64,000 nucleotides of DNA, from the NCBI RefSeq assembly GCF_002242805.1, contig NZ_MCGQ01000041.1:124001-188000 (forward strand). The letters run 5' to 3'. Source of the stretch: Streptomyces diastatochromogenes (GTDB lineage: Bacteria; Actinomycetota; Actinomycetes; Streptomycetales; Streptomycetaceae). Positions 15,585 to 26,432 of the stretch are shown here, piece by piece. A program made the position numbers and the translations under genes. Every line of letters starts with the position of its first letter. Positions within the stretch are counted from its first letter, which is position 1. Below the pieces are notes generated by a model that was not told the DNA's origin, made no database searches, and saw nothing but the letters and a program-made list of their open reading frames with translations.

Positions 15585-16616
15585 TCATCTGCGCGGCTGG
15601 GCGTCCAGGACCTGCTGGAGCGCCTCGAACTCCTCGACGCACTTGCCGGAGCCGAGCGCCACGCTGTCCAGCGGGTCCTCGGCGATGTGGATCGGCATGC
15701 CGGTCTCCCGGCGCAGCCGCTCGTCCAGGCCGCGCAGCAGCGCTCCGCCGCCGGTCAGAACGATTCCCCTGTCCATGATGTCGCCGGACAGCTCCGGCGG
15801 GCACTTGTCGAGGGTCGTCTTGACCGCGTCGACGATCGCGTTGACCGGCTCCTCGATCGCCTTGCGGACCTCGGCGGCCGAGATGACGACGGTCTTCGGC
15901 AGCCCGGAGACCAGGTCCCGGCCGCGGACCTCGGTGTGCTCGTCGGCGTCGAGGTCGTACGCCGAGCCGATCGTGATCTTGATCTGCTCGGCCGTCCGCT
16001 CCCCCAGCAGAAGGCTGTACTCCTTCTTGATGTACTGGATGATCGCGTTGTCCAGCTCGTCGCCCGCGACGCGGATGGACTGGGCGGTGACGATGCCGCC
16101 GAGCGAGATGACGGCGACCTCCGTGGTGCCGCCGCCGATGTCCACCACCATGTTGCCGGTGGCCTCGTGGACCGGCAGACCGGAGCCGATGGCGGCGGCC
16201 ATGGGCTCCTCGATGATGTGCACCTGGCGGGCGCCGGCCTGGGAGGACGCCTCGATGACCGCGCGGCGCTCGACGCCCGTGATGCCCGAGGGCACACAGA
16301 CGACGACCCGCGGCCGGGCGAGATACCGCCGCTTGTGGATCTTCAGGATGAAGTAGCGGAGCATCCGCTCGGTGATCTCGAAGTCGGCGATGACGCCGTC
16401 CTTGAGCGGACGCACCGCGACGATGTTGCCCGGCGTCCGGCCGATCATCTTCTTCGCCTCGGCACCGACCGCGAGGATGCCACCGGTGTTGGTGTTGATC
16501 GCGACGACGGACGGCTCGTTGAGCACGATTCCGCGACCCCTGACGTACACCAGCGTGTTGGCGGTCCCGAGGTCGACAGCCATGTCACGGCCGATGAACG
16601 ACATTGAGTTCCCCAT
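15585..16616 (-). CDS. mreB: Actin-like cytoskeletal protein MreB
   Basis: A 343-residue actin homologue that forms membrane-associated ATP-dependent filaments. The phosphate-1 loop is MAVDLGTANTLVYV, phosphate-2 is VVDIGGGTTEVAVIS and the adenosine motif is GIVLTGGGALLRGLDE. In streptomycetes MreB acts mainly in spore-wall thickening. Two starts are possible: ATG at 16616 (MGNSMSF) or ATG at 16604 (MSFIGRD), the latter preceded by GGGGAA at a good distance. The longer form is reported. The 299-bp gap to ndk should contain the mreB promoters. Confidence 0.97.
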   Translation of the reverse strand: MGNSMSFIGRDMAVDLGTANTLVYVRGRGIVLNEPSVVAINTNTGGILAVGAEAKKMIGRTPGNIVAVRPLKDGVIADFEITERMLRYFILKIHKRRYLARPRVVVCVPSGITGVERRAVIEASSQAGARQVHIIEEPMAAAIGSGLPVHEATGNMVVDIGGGTTEVAVISLGGIVTAQSIRVAGDELDNAIIQYIKKEYSLLLGERTAEQIKITIGSAYDLDADEHTEVRGRDLVSGLPKTVVISAAEVRKAIEEPVNAIVDAVKTTLDKCPPELSGDIMDRGIVLTGGGALLRGLDERLRRETGMPIHIAEDPLDSVALGSGKCVEEFEALQQVLDAQPRR

Positions 16617-16915
16617 CCGGATTCATCTGGCCTTCCCGGGCTTTTGAGGGCATATCAGGTCGGCGAGGCGGGTGCTGTGACGTGAAGGCTTCCATCGTAA
16701 ACGCGCCTGCACGAACACTGCGCGAGGGTCTTCGCCATTGTCATCAGATGGCGCGTCGCCTCGCTTGTGGAGACGGGCCATCGGGGGCACACGTTCCCCC
16801 GATCGGCAACGCATATGCCAAAGGACGGCCGAAAACGTACGGCCGCCCTGGTCAGGCCTCCAAGTGGAGCTGACGCCCCCTCAGAAAAATTCGCGGAAAA
16901 TCCGCCGGATGGCGC

Positions 16916-17329
16916 TCAGGCGTGCCGCGGGAAGAAGATCTTCACCTCGCGCTCGGCGGACTCCTCCGAGTCCGAGGCGTGGATCAGGTTCTCGCGGACG
17001 ATCACGCCGAAGTCGCCCCGGATGGAGCCGGGCGCGGCGGCGATCGGGTCGGTCGGGCCGGCCAGCGCACGCAGGCCCTCGATGACCCGCTCACCCTCGA
17101 CGATCAGCGCCACGACCGGGCCGGAGGCCATGAACTCCACCAGCGGCTCGTAGAAGGGCTTGCCCTTGTGCTCGCCGTAGTGCTGCTCCAGCGTGTCCTG
17201 GTCCAGGGTGCGCAGCTCCAGCGCCGTGATCCGCCAGCCGGCCTTGCGCTCGATACGGCTGATGATCTCGCCGGTCAGGCCGCGACGGACGGCGTCGGGC
17301 TTGAGCAGGACGAGGGTGCGCTGGGTCAC
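16916..17329 (-). CDS. ndk: Nucleoside diphosphate kinase
   Basis: A 137-residue enzyme that transfers the gamma-phosphate of ATP to nucleoside diphosphates through a phospho-His intermediate. The catalytic His117 is in the motif ENLIHASDSEESAEREV, and the N-terminal TLVLLKPDAVRRGL and RGDFGVIVREN segments bind the nucleotide. The length is normal for the family. It follows the DUF4233 and folC genes on the same strand after a 63-bp gap and may be read from their promoter. Confidence 0.98.
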   Translation of the reverse strand: MTQRTLVLLKPDAVRRGLTGEIISRIERKAGWRITALELRTLDQDTLEQHYGEHKGKPFYEPLVEFMASGPVVALIVEGERVIEGLRALAGPTDPIAAAPGSIRGDFGVIVRENLIHASDSEESAEREVKIFFPRHA

Positions 17330-17392
17330 GGGGGGCTCCTTACGACTGACGTGTGCGGTGGGACGAGGTTACAGGGCGTGTCCGTGTTGCTG

Positions 17393-17761
17393 TCACGCAG
17401 CGTCAGGTGTAGTGGGGGACGACGTGGACTCGGTCCGCGCCGCGAAACGGGCCTTGGCCTCGTCGACCTTTCTGCCGTAGTGCACCGACGCCCACCACAG
17501 CGCCGCGAAGACCGCGCCCATGAAGTACATCGTCGGGACGAAGACACCGGAGGCGACCAGGGCGAGCTGCAGGGCCCAGCCGAGGGCGACACCGCCCGGC
17601 CTGGTCACCATGCCGCACAGCAGCACGCACAGGACCATGGCGATACCGCTGACCAGCCACACCGTCGTCGTGGACAGGTCCGGGTCCTTCATGGCCACGA
17701 GCCCGGCGAACCCGATGATGAAGAACTCGCCGATCAGCGTCGACGAACAGAGCGTACGCAC
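17393..17761 (-). CDS. DUF4233 membrane protein
   Basis: A 122-residue protein with four predicted membrane helices: LIGEFFIIGFAGLVAM, VWLVSGIAMVLCVLLCGMV, GWALQLALVASGVFV and MYFMGAVFAALWWASVHY. A short charged C terminus follows. The family is nearly always found right after folC in actinobacteria; its function is unknown. Here it begins 9 bases after the folC stop, so it is certainly in the same operon. Confidence 0.9.
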   Translation of the reverse strand: MRTLCSSTLIGEFFIIGFAGLVAMKDPDLSTTTVWLVSGIAMVLCVLLCGMVTRPGGVALGWALQLALVASGVFVPTMYFMGAVFAALWWASVHYGRKVDEAKARFAARTESTSSPTTPDAA

Positions 17762-17770
17762 TACGGAACC

Positions 17771-19285
17771 TCAGCCCTTCCCCAGCAGCAGGCGGGCCTC
17801 GCCCACCGTGATGACCGAGCCGGTGACCAGCACCCCGCCGCCCGCGAACTCGCCCTCCTCCTCGGCCAGCGTGATCGCGGCCTCCAGCGCCTCGGGCAGC
17901 CGCGGCTCGACCTGGACCCGGTCCTCGCCGAACACCTCGACGGCGATCGCGGCCAGCTCGTCCGCGTCCATGGCGCGGTGCGTGGAGTTCTGCGTGACCA
18001 CGACCTCGGCGAAGATCGGCTCGAACGCCTCCAGCAGCCCCCGTACGTTCTTGTCCGCGCTCGCCCCGACCACACCGATCAGCCGGCTGAAGTCGAACGC
18101 CTCGCGCACGGCCTCTGCGGTGACCTCGGCGCCCGCCGGGTTGTGGGCGGCATCCAGGACGATGGTCGGAGACCGCCGTACGACCTCCAGCCGGCCCGGC
18201 GAGGACACGGCCGCGAAGGCCTTGCGCACGGTGTCGATGTCCAGCGACTCCGCGCGCAGCGCGCCGACGCCGAAGAACGCCTCCACGGCCGCGAGCGCCA
18301 CGGCCGCGTTGTGCGCCTGGTGGGCGCCGTGCAGGGGCAGGTACACCTCGGGGTACTCACCGCCCAGACCGCGCAGGGTGACCAGCTGCCCGCCGACCGC
18401 GACCTGCCGGGCCACGACGCCGAACTCCAGCCCCTCCCGGGCCACCGTCGCGTCCACCTCGACGGCCTTCTTCAGCAGCACCTGCGCCGCGTCCACCGGC
18501 TGCTGCGCCAGGATCACCGTCGCGTCCTGCTTGATGATGCCGCCCTTCTCACCGGCGATCTCGCCCGGCGTCGCGCCGAGCCGGTCGGTGTGATCGAGCG
18601 AGATCGGGGTGATCACCGCGACATCGCCGTCGATCACGTTCGTCGCGTCCCAGCTGCCGCCCATGCCGACCTCGACGACGGCGACGTCGACGGGGGCGTC
18701 CGCGAAGGCGGCGTACGCCATGCCGGTGAGCACCTCGAAGAACGACAGCCGGAACTCCTGCAGGCCGTCCACCATCTCGATGTACGGCTTGATGTCCTGG
18801 TACGTCTCGATGAACCGCTCGGCGGAGATCGGGGCGCCGTCCAGGCTGATCCGCTCGGTGATCGACTGCACGTGCGGGCTGGTGTACCGGCCGGTGCGCA
18901 GCTCGAAGGCGCCGAGCAGGGCCTCGATCATGCGGGCGGTGGAGGTCTTGCCGTTCGTGCCCGTGATGTGGATCGAGGGGTACGACCGCTGCGGCTCGCC
19001 CAGCACGTCCATCAGCGCGGCGATACGGCTGACGGAGGGCTCCAGCTTGGTCTCGCCCCAGCGGCCGGCCAGCTCCGTCTCGACCTCACGCAGGGCCTTG
19101 TCGACCTCGGGGTCCTCCGGCCGCCCGGGCACGTCGGCCTGCGACGGGCCCCCCTGGGTGCGCAGGGTGCGGCTGCCGGCCTCGATCACCGCGAGGTCGG
19201 GGTCGCGGTCGGTCTCCTCGGCGATGAGTTCTTCGAAGGCGTCGAGGGGGTCGGGCTGGTCGTTTTCGTGCGGGAGGTCGCTCAC
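17771..19285 (-). CDS. folC: Folylpolyglutamate synthase / dihydrofolate synthase
   Basis: A 504-residue ATP-dependent ligase that adds glutamate to dihydropteroate and to folates. The Mur-ligase-type P-loop is IHITGTNGKTSTARMIEALL, followed by TSPHVQSITERISLDG. The C-terminal domain has VLDAAHNPAGAEVTAEAV. The first 75 residues are an acidic extension (DPLDAFEELIAEETDRDPD) before the catalytic core, longer than in most bacteria but usual in streptomycetes. It is followed directly by the DUF4233 gene. Confidence 0.95.
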   Translation of the reverse strand: MSDLPHENDQPDPLDAFEELIAEETDRDPDLAVIEAGSRTLRTQGGPSQADVPGRPEDPEVDKALREVETELAGRWGETKLEPSVSRIAALMDVLGEPQRSYPSIHITGTNGKTSTARMIEALLGAFELRTGRYTSPHVQSITERISLDGAPISAERFIETYQDIKPYIEMVDGLQEFRLSFFEVLTGMAYAAFADAPVDVAVVEVGMGGSWDATNVIDGDVAVITPISLDHTDRLGATPGEIAGEKGGIIKQDATVILAQQPVDAAQVLLKKAVEVDATVAREGLEFGVVARQVAVGGQLVTLRGLGGEYPEVYLPLHGAHQAHNAAVALAAVEAFFGVGALRAESLDIDTVRKAFAAVSSPGRLEVVRRSPTIVLDAAHNPAGAEVTAEAVREAFDFSRLIGVVGASADKNVRGLLEAFEPIFAEVVVTQNSTHRAMDADELAAIAVEVFGEDRVQVEPRLPEALEAAITLAEEEGEFAGGGVLVTGSVITVGEARLLLGKG

Positions 19286-19350
19286 AGGGCCAGTCTACGG
19301 AGCGGGCGGTGGCTTCGCGGCGCCGGTATGGGGTGGCTTGTCTTGTCGAC

Positions 19351-19424
19351 CGGCTGCGGGTGCGTGGGGGCTGGTCGCGCCCACGCGGCGGAGCCGCATG
19401 TCGACACAGTCCCGCGCCCTGGGG
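19351..19424. repeat. Interspersed repeat, copy 1
   Basis: About 72 bp that begin CGGCTGCGGGTGCGTG and continue with GGCGGAGCCGCAT and TCGACACAG. The same sequence, with a few changes, occurs at 26274-26345 in the same orientation. Both copies lie between genes. Sequences of this kind are scattered in many streptomycete genomes; I know no function for them. Confidence 0.75.
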
Positions 19425-19454
19425 AGTTGCAGCCCCGTCGGGCCCCGGGTACGC

Positions 19455-19490
19455 GAAGGCCCCCGGAACCTCGCAGTTCCGGGGGCCTTC
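19455..19490 (-). terminator. Terminator after valS
   Basis: A perfect 15-bp stem (GAAGGCCCCCGGAAC with its complement) around a 6-base loop, 17 bases beyond the valS stop. Confidence 0.85.
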
Positions 19491-19506
19491 AGGGCCGTAC
19501 GAAGGC

Positions 19507-22131
<2,625 letters not shown>

Positions 22132-22268
22132 GGGGGTCAGTTTAGAGGTGTCACGGCGTGGTCCCGAAACGCGTTTGTTGTGTAACGGTGCGGCCCCCGG
22201 TGCCGTGTGGCTTCTGTGCCTGGTCCAGGATGTCAGGAACACATAAGCATCTGGAGGGGAACCCAGAA

Positions 22269-23234
22269 ATGAGCAACAACCAGCCGGGCCCGTACGGCCA
22301 GCAGCCGCCCTACGGCCAGCCGGGGCAGCCTGGTCCCTACGGCCAGCCGGGTCCCTACGGCCAGCAGCCGCAGGCGCCCCAGCCCGGCTACGGCTATCCG
22401 CAGCAGGCCCCTCCGGCCCCGCCGCAGCCCGGGTACGGCTACCCGCAGCAGGGCGCGCCGCAGCAGGGCATGCCGCAGCAGCCGAACCCGTACGGTCAGC
22501 AGCCGCCCTACGGCCAGCAGCCCTACGGCGTCCCGCAGCCGCCCGCTCCGGGCGGCGGCAAGAAGAAGACGGGCCTGATCATCGGCGCGGTGGCGGTCGT
22601 CGCGGCGGTCGCCGTGGGCGCGGCCTTCATGCTCAACGGGGGCGGGGGCGGGGGCGGCGGCGACGTCGCGGACGACGGCCCGCACAAGCTGACGGCCCCG
22701 GCGTCGGTGATCAACGGGACGTACGCGAAGTCGGCGGACTCGAGCGACGCGGACAACGTCAGCGACTCCGACCTCCAGGACTTCGAGAAGGCCGGGGTGA
22801 AGAACCCCAAGGGCGTCAGCGGCGCCTACCAGAACGGCAAGGGGCTGACCGCGAAGGGCCTCTCCTTCAGCGGTGTGTACGGCACGATCGACGACCCCGA
22901 GGGGCTCATCGACGCCGCCTTCGCGAAGGCCAAGACGGAGTCCGAGAAGGACGACAAGGGCAAGCTGATCGGCAGCCCCGAGACGGTCAACCCGGCGGGC
23001 TTCTCCAACGGCGTCATGAAGTGCCAGGTGGCCGAGTTCGACAACAGCAGCTCGGGCTCGACCACCGGGGCGAAGACGGTCAAGGTGCCGGTCTGCATCT
23101 GGGCCGACCACAGCACGACCGCCCGGGTCACGGCGTTCAGCCTCGCCAGCCTTGCCTCCGGTGAGGGCGGCACGATCGCCGACACCGCGGACCTGGCCGC
23201 AAAGCTCCGCAACGACGTGCGCGTCAAGTCCTGA
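22269..23234 (+). CDS. Membrane protein with a Pro/Gly/Tyr/Gln-rich cytoplasmic N terminus
   Basis: A 321-residue protein. Residues 1-95 are low complexity, built from repeats such as QPGPYGQ, PYGQQPP and YGYPQQ. A basic stretch (GGGKKKTG) and one membrane helix (LIIGAVAVVAAVAVGAAFML, about 102-121) follow, then a Gly run and a 190-residue outside domain with two Cys (MKCQVAEF and VPVCIWAD) that may pair. Streptomycetes carry many proteins of this design; the function of the outside domain is unknown. The ATG at 22269 is supported by GGAGGGG at 22253-22259. It is divergent from valS. Confidence 0.85.
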   Translation: MSNNQPGPYGQQPPYGQPGQPGPYGQPGPYGQQPQAPQPGYGYPQQAPPAPPQPGYGYPQQGAPQQGMPQQPNPYGQQPPYGQQPYGVPQPPAPGGGKKKTGLIIGAVAVVAAVAVGAAFMLNGGGGGGGGDVADDGPHKLTAPASVINGTYAKSADSSDADNVSDSDLQDFEKAGVKNPKGVSGAYQNGKGLTAKGLSFSGVYGTIDDPEGLIDAAFAKAKTESEKDDKGKLIGSPETVNPAGFSNGVMKCQVAEFDNSSSGSTTGAKTVKVPVCIWADHSTTARVTAFSLASLASGEGGTIADTADLAAKLRNDVRVKS

Positions 23235-23252
23235 TGAGGTAGGGCACGACGG

Positions 23253-23288
23253 CGAAGGGGCCCCGGTCGACTGACCGGGGCCCCTTCG
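23253..23288. terminator. Bidirectional terminator between two convergent genes
   Basis: A perfect 16-bp stem (CGAAGGGGCCCCGGTC and its complement) with the loop GACT, between the stop of the rightward membrane-protein gene and that of leftward clpX. Confidence 0.9.
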
Positions 23289-23307
23289 TGTGCGTTGCCG
23301 GGTGCGG

Positions 23308-24594
23308 TTACGCCGTCTTCTGCTCCCCCGCCCCCCGCCCGCGGGCGTCCCGCGGGATCAGGGTCGGGTTGACGTTGGAGTGGACCACGTCCGCGGTGAT
23401 GACCACGCGGGCCACGTCCTTGCGGGACGGGACCTCGTACATCACCGACATGAGGACCTCCTCCATGATGGCGCGCAGGCCGCGGGCGCCGGTCTGGCGG
23501 AGGATGGCCTGGTCGGCGATGGCCTCCAGGGCCTCGCGCTCGAAGTCCAGCTCCACGCCGTCGAGTTCGAAGAGGCGCTGGTACTGCTTGACGAGCGCGT
23601 TGCGGGGCTCGACCAGGATCTGGAGCAGGGCCTCGCGGTCCAGGTTGTGGACGCTCGTGATGACGGGCAGACGGCCGATGAACTCCGGGATCATGCCGAA
23701 CTTGACCAGGTCCTCGGGCATGACGTCCTCGAACTGGTCCTTGGCCTCCAGCTCGCGCTTGGAGCGGATCGTCGCGCCGAAGCCGATGCCCTTGGCGCCG
23801 GCCCGGGACTCGATGATCTTCTCCAGACCCGCGAAGGCACCGCCCACGATGAACAGGACGTTCGTCGTGTCGATCTGGATGAACTCCTGGTGGGGGTGCT
23901 TACGGCCGCCCTGGGGCGGGACGGAGGCCGTGGTGCCCTCGAGGATCTTCAGCAGGGCCTGCTGGACGCCCTCGCCCGACACGTCGCGGGTGATGGAAGG
24001 GTTTTCACTCTTCCTCGCGACCTTGTCGATCTCGTCGATGTAGATGATCCCCGTCTCGGCCTTCTTGACGTCGTAGTCCGCCGCCTGGATGAGCTTCAGC
24101 AGGATGTTCTCGACGTCCTCGCCCACATAGCCCGCCTCCGTCAGCGCCGTCGCGTCGGCGATGGCGAACGGGACGTTCAGCATGCGGGCCAGGGTCTGCG
24201 CGAGGAGAGTCTTGCCCGAACCCGTGGGGCCGAGCAGAAGGATGTTGGACTTCGCCAACTCGATGGCGTCGTCACGGCCTTGGGCACCGCCGTTCTCGCC
24301 GGCCTGGACCCGCTTGTAGTGGTTGTACACCGCGACGGAGAGCGCCTTCTTCGCGGCCTCCTGGCCGACTACGTAGCCCTCCAGGAACTCGTAGATCTCG
24401 CGAGGCTTGGGGAGTTCCTCCCAGCGCACCTCGCTCGTCTCGGCGAGCTCCTCCTCGATGATCTCGTTGCAGAGATCGATGCACTCGTCGCAGATGTACA
24501 CACCGGGCCCTGCGATGAGCTTCTTGACCTGCTTCTGGCTCTTGCCGCAGAACGAGCACTTGAGCAGATCGCCGCCGTCACCGATGCGTGCCAC
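23308..24594 (-). CDS. clpX: ATP-dependent Clp protease ATPase subunit ClpX
   Basis: A 428-residue AAA+ unfoldase that feeds substrates to ClpP. The N-terminal zinc-binding domain has Cys13, Cys16, Cys35 and Cys38 (KCSFCGK and YICDECIDLC). Walker A is GPTGSGKT (122-129) and Walker B is IIYIDEIDK; the arginine-rich second region includes VSGEGVQQALLK and the sensor-2 GARGLRAIMEE. The ClpP-contacting loop (IGF) is present as GIGFGAT. It lies downstream of clpP2 with a 183-bp gap, so it may have its own promoter. A strong terminator follows. Confidence 0.98.
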   Translation of the reverse strand: MARIGDGGDLLKCSFCGKSQKQVKKLIAGPGVYICDECIDLCNEIIEEELAETSEVRWEELPKPREIYEFLEGYVVGQEAAKKALSVAVYNHYKRVQAGENGGAQGRDDAIELAKSNILLLGPTGSGKTLLAQTLARMLNVPFAIADATALTEAGYVGEDVENILLKLIQAADYDVKKAETGIIYIDEIDKVARKSENPSITRDVSGEGVQQALLKILEGTTASVPPQGGRKHPHQEFIQIDTTNVLFIVGGAFAGLEKIIESRAGAKGIGFGATIRSKRELEAKDQFEDVMPEDLVKFGMIPEFIGRLPVITSVHNLDREALLQILVEPRNALVKQYQRLFELDGVELDFEREALEAIADQAILRQTGARGLRAIMEEVLMSVMYEVPSRKDVARVVITADVVHSNVNPTLIPRDARGRGAGEQKTA

Positions 24595-24777
24595 GGTGTG
24601 CTTCCCCTTCGCCTGGGAGACGCCTGGACGCTTTCGAATCCAGCGGCTCCTGGTGCTGCCTTATGTCCGACGGTACCTTGCCGGGCCCCGTGTTCGGGCC
24701 CCCCTTGGCAGGGTTCACTTTGACGTGCACGGTGCCAAGAGGGGGAGAGACTACGTCGACGGATGCGTCGACCCGCG

Positions 24778-25443
24778 TCAGCGAACGTCGGCGTTGTTCA
24801 TCTTCCGGGTGGAGATGATCTGGTCGACGATGCCGTACTCGAGCGCCTCCTCGGCCGTGAGGATCTTGTCGCGCTCGATGTCCTCGCGAACCTGCTCGAT
24901 CGGCCGGTTGGAGTGCTTGGCCAGCATGGACTCCAGCTGGTCACGCATCCGGGTGAACTCGTTGGCGATGATCTCCAGGTCGGAGAGCTGACCGCGGCCG
25001 GTGGAGCCGGCCGGCTGGTGGATCAGCACGCGCGAGTTCGGCAGCGCCATGCGCTTGCCCGGCGTACCGGCGGCGAGCAGGATGGCCGCGGCGGAGGCCG
25101 CCTGGCCCATGCACACCGTCTGGATGTCGGGCTTCACGAACTGCATGGTGTCGTAGATGGCCGTGAGGGCCGTCATGTCACCACCGGGGCTGTTGATGTA
25201 GATCGAGATGTCCCGGTCCGGGTCCATCGACTCCAGGCACAGCAGCTGCGCCATGACGTCGTTGGCAGAGGCGTCGTCGATCTGGACGCCCAGGAAGATC
25301 ACGCGCTCCTCGAAGAGCTTCGCGTACGGGTCGTACTCGCGGATGCCCTGGGAGGTGCGCTCGACGAAGCGCGGGATGACGTAGCGGCTGTCGGGGCGGG
25401 GCCCTTCGTACATGCCGCTGGCGGCGCCGGGGAAGTTGCTCAT
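24778..25443 (-). CDS. clpP2: ATP-dependent Clp protease proteolytic subunit ClpP2
   Basis: A 221-residue serine peptidase subunit. The catalytic Ser117 is in CMGQAASAAA and His142 in VLIHQPAGSTG; the Asp is further on. Actinobacterial ClpP works as a mixed ClpP1P2 complex. The ATG at 25443 (MSNFPGAASG) is used; a GTG three codons upstream is also possible. An extended frame upstream would run into clpP1 and is not used. The clpP1 stop is 67 bases upstream, so the two form one operon. Confidence 0.96.
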   Translation of the reverse strand: MSNFPGAASGMYEGPRPDSRYVIPRFVERTSQGIREYDPYAKLFEERVIFLGVQIDDASANDVMAQLLCLESMDPDRDISIYINSPGGDMTALTAIYDTMQFVKPDIQTVCMGQAASAAAILLAAGTPGKRMALPNSRVLIHQPAGSTGRGQLSDLEIIANEFTRMRDQLESMLAKHSNRPIEQVREDIERDKILTAEEALEYGIVDQIISTRKMNNADVR

Positions 25444-25510
25444 GGGGTTCACCGTCCTGGTGGCGTTCGGGGGGCTGGGGTCTCGGCGGTGCGTGGCGTG
25501 GCCGGGCCGG

Positions 25511-26170
25511 TCAGGCACCGGTGCCGCCGCCTCCCGGAACACCCGAGGCGTGCGTGATGATCTCGTCAATGAGACCGTACTCCTTGGCCTCTTCCGGGGT
25601 GAACCAGCGGTCGCGGTCGCCGTCGCGGACGATCGTCTCGACGGTCTGGCCGGAGTGCAGCGCGGTCAGCTCGGACATGGTCTTCTTGGTGCGCAGCAGG
25701 TACTGGGCCTGGATCTTGATGTCCGAGACCGTACCGCCCAGGCCCGCGGAGCCCTGGTGCATCATGATGTCGGTGTGCGGCAGGGCGAAGCGCTTGCCGG
25801 CGGTGCCGCCGGTGAGCAGGAACTGGCCCATCGAGGCCGCCATGCCCATGCCGATCGTGACCACGTCGTTCGGGATGTACTGCATGGTGTCGTAGATCGC
25901 CATGCCGGCCGTCACCGAGCCGCCGGGGCTGTTGATGTAGAGGTAGATGTCCTTGTCGGGGTCGGCCGCAAGGAGCAGCAGCTGCGCGGTGATCTTGTTG
26001 GCGATGTCATCGTCGACCTGCTGGCCGAGGAAGATGATCCGCTCGCCGAGCAGCCGGTTGTAGACCTGGTCGCCGAGGCCACCACCGATGGAAGGCTCGC
26101 CGGCGGCGGAGGGCATCAGATTCGTCACGTATCCACCTGCTCGTCTGGCGACGGCGCCGGGCCGTCTCAT
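25511..26170 (-). CDS. clpP1: ATP-dependent Clp protease proteolytic subunit ClpP1
   Basis: A 219-residue serine peptidase subunit. Catalytic residues are Ser113 (GMGMAASMGQF) and His138 (IMMHQGSAGLGG). Three starts are possible: ATG at 26185, ATG at 26170 (MRRPGAV), and a GTG at 26128 (VTNLMPS) preceded by AGGTGGA at an ideal distance. The 26170 start gives the usual streptomycete length; the mature protein is processed at its N terminus. A CGC-N5-GCG sequence 65 bases upstream resembles the binding site of ClgR, the known activator of clpP1P2 in streptomycetes. Confidence 0.95.
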   Translation of the reverse strand: MRRPGAVARRAGGYVTNLMPSAAGEPSIGGGLGDQVYNRLLGERIIFLGQQVDDDIANKITAQLLLLAADPDKDIYLYINSPGGSVTAGMAIYDTMQYIPNDVVTIGMGMAASMGQFLLTGGTAGKRFALPHTDIMMHQGSAGLGGTVSDIKIQAQYLLRTKKTMSELTALHSGQTVETIVRDGDRDRWFTPEEAKEYGLIDEIITHASGVPGGGGTGA

Positions 26171-26231
26171 TGTTCTGCCTTTCATGGACCCTAACGCGAT
26201 GGTCCCTTCGGGGAATCCCGGAGAAGCCAGT

Positions 26232-26245
26232 GTTCGCCGGGGGCG
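26232..26245 (-). promoter_or_regulatory. Possible ClgR-binding site upstream of clpP1
   Basis: GTTCGC-CGGGG-GCG on the plus strand contains the core CGC-N5-GCG known for ClgR activators in actinobacteria. It is 62-75 bases upstream of the clpP1 start. Such a short core is expected by chance in GC-rich DNA, so support comes mainly from position. Confidence 0.35.
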
Positions 26246-26273
26246 TAGCGACGTGGTGCCAACCCGTCATGGT

Positions 26274-26345
26274 CGGCTGCGGGTGCGTGGTGGCTGGTCG
26301 CGCCCCGCGGCGGAGCCGCATATCGACACAGCCCCGCGCCCCTGG
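26274..26345. repeat. Interspersed repeat, copy 2
   Basis: Partner of the repeat at 19351-19424, in the same orientation, here between clpP1 and tig. It lies close to the clpP1 promoter region, between the possible ClgR site and the tig terminator. Confidence 0.75.
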
Positions 26346-26370
26346 GTTGGCTGCCCGTCGCGGCAACGAC

Positions 26371-26403
26371 ACGGGCCCCCGGGAGAAACTCCCAGGGGCC
26401 CGT
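26371..26403 (-). terminator. Terminator after tig
   Basis: A 15-bp stem with one mismatch (ACGGGCCCCCGGGAG against CTCCCAGGGGCCCGT) around AAA, 30 bases after the tig stop. Confidence 0.85.
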
Positions 26404-26432
26404 CTACGTCGTCAGAGGCGCCGTAGGGCCGC

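Noticed and set aside
24778..25569. Extended ClpP2 with 42 more residues
   Set aside because: It would overlap clpP1, and the extra residues do not resemble a ClpP propeptide.
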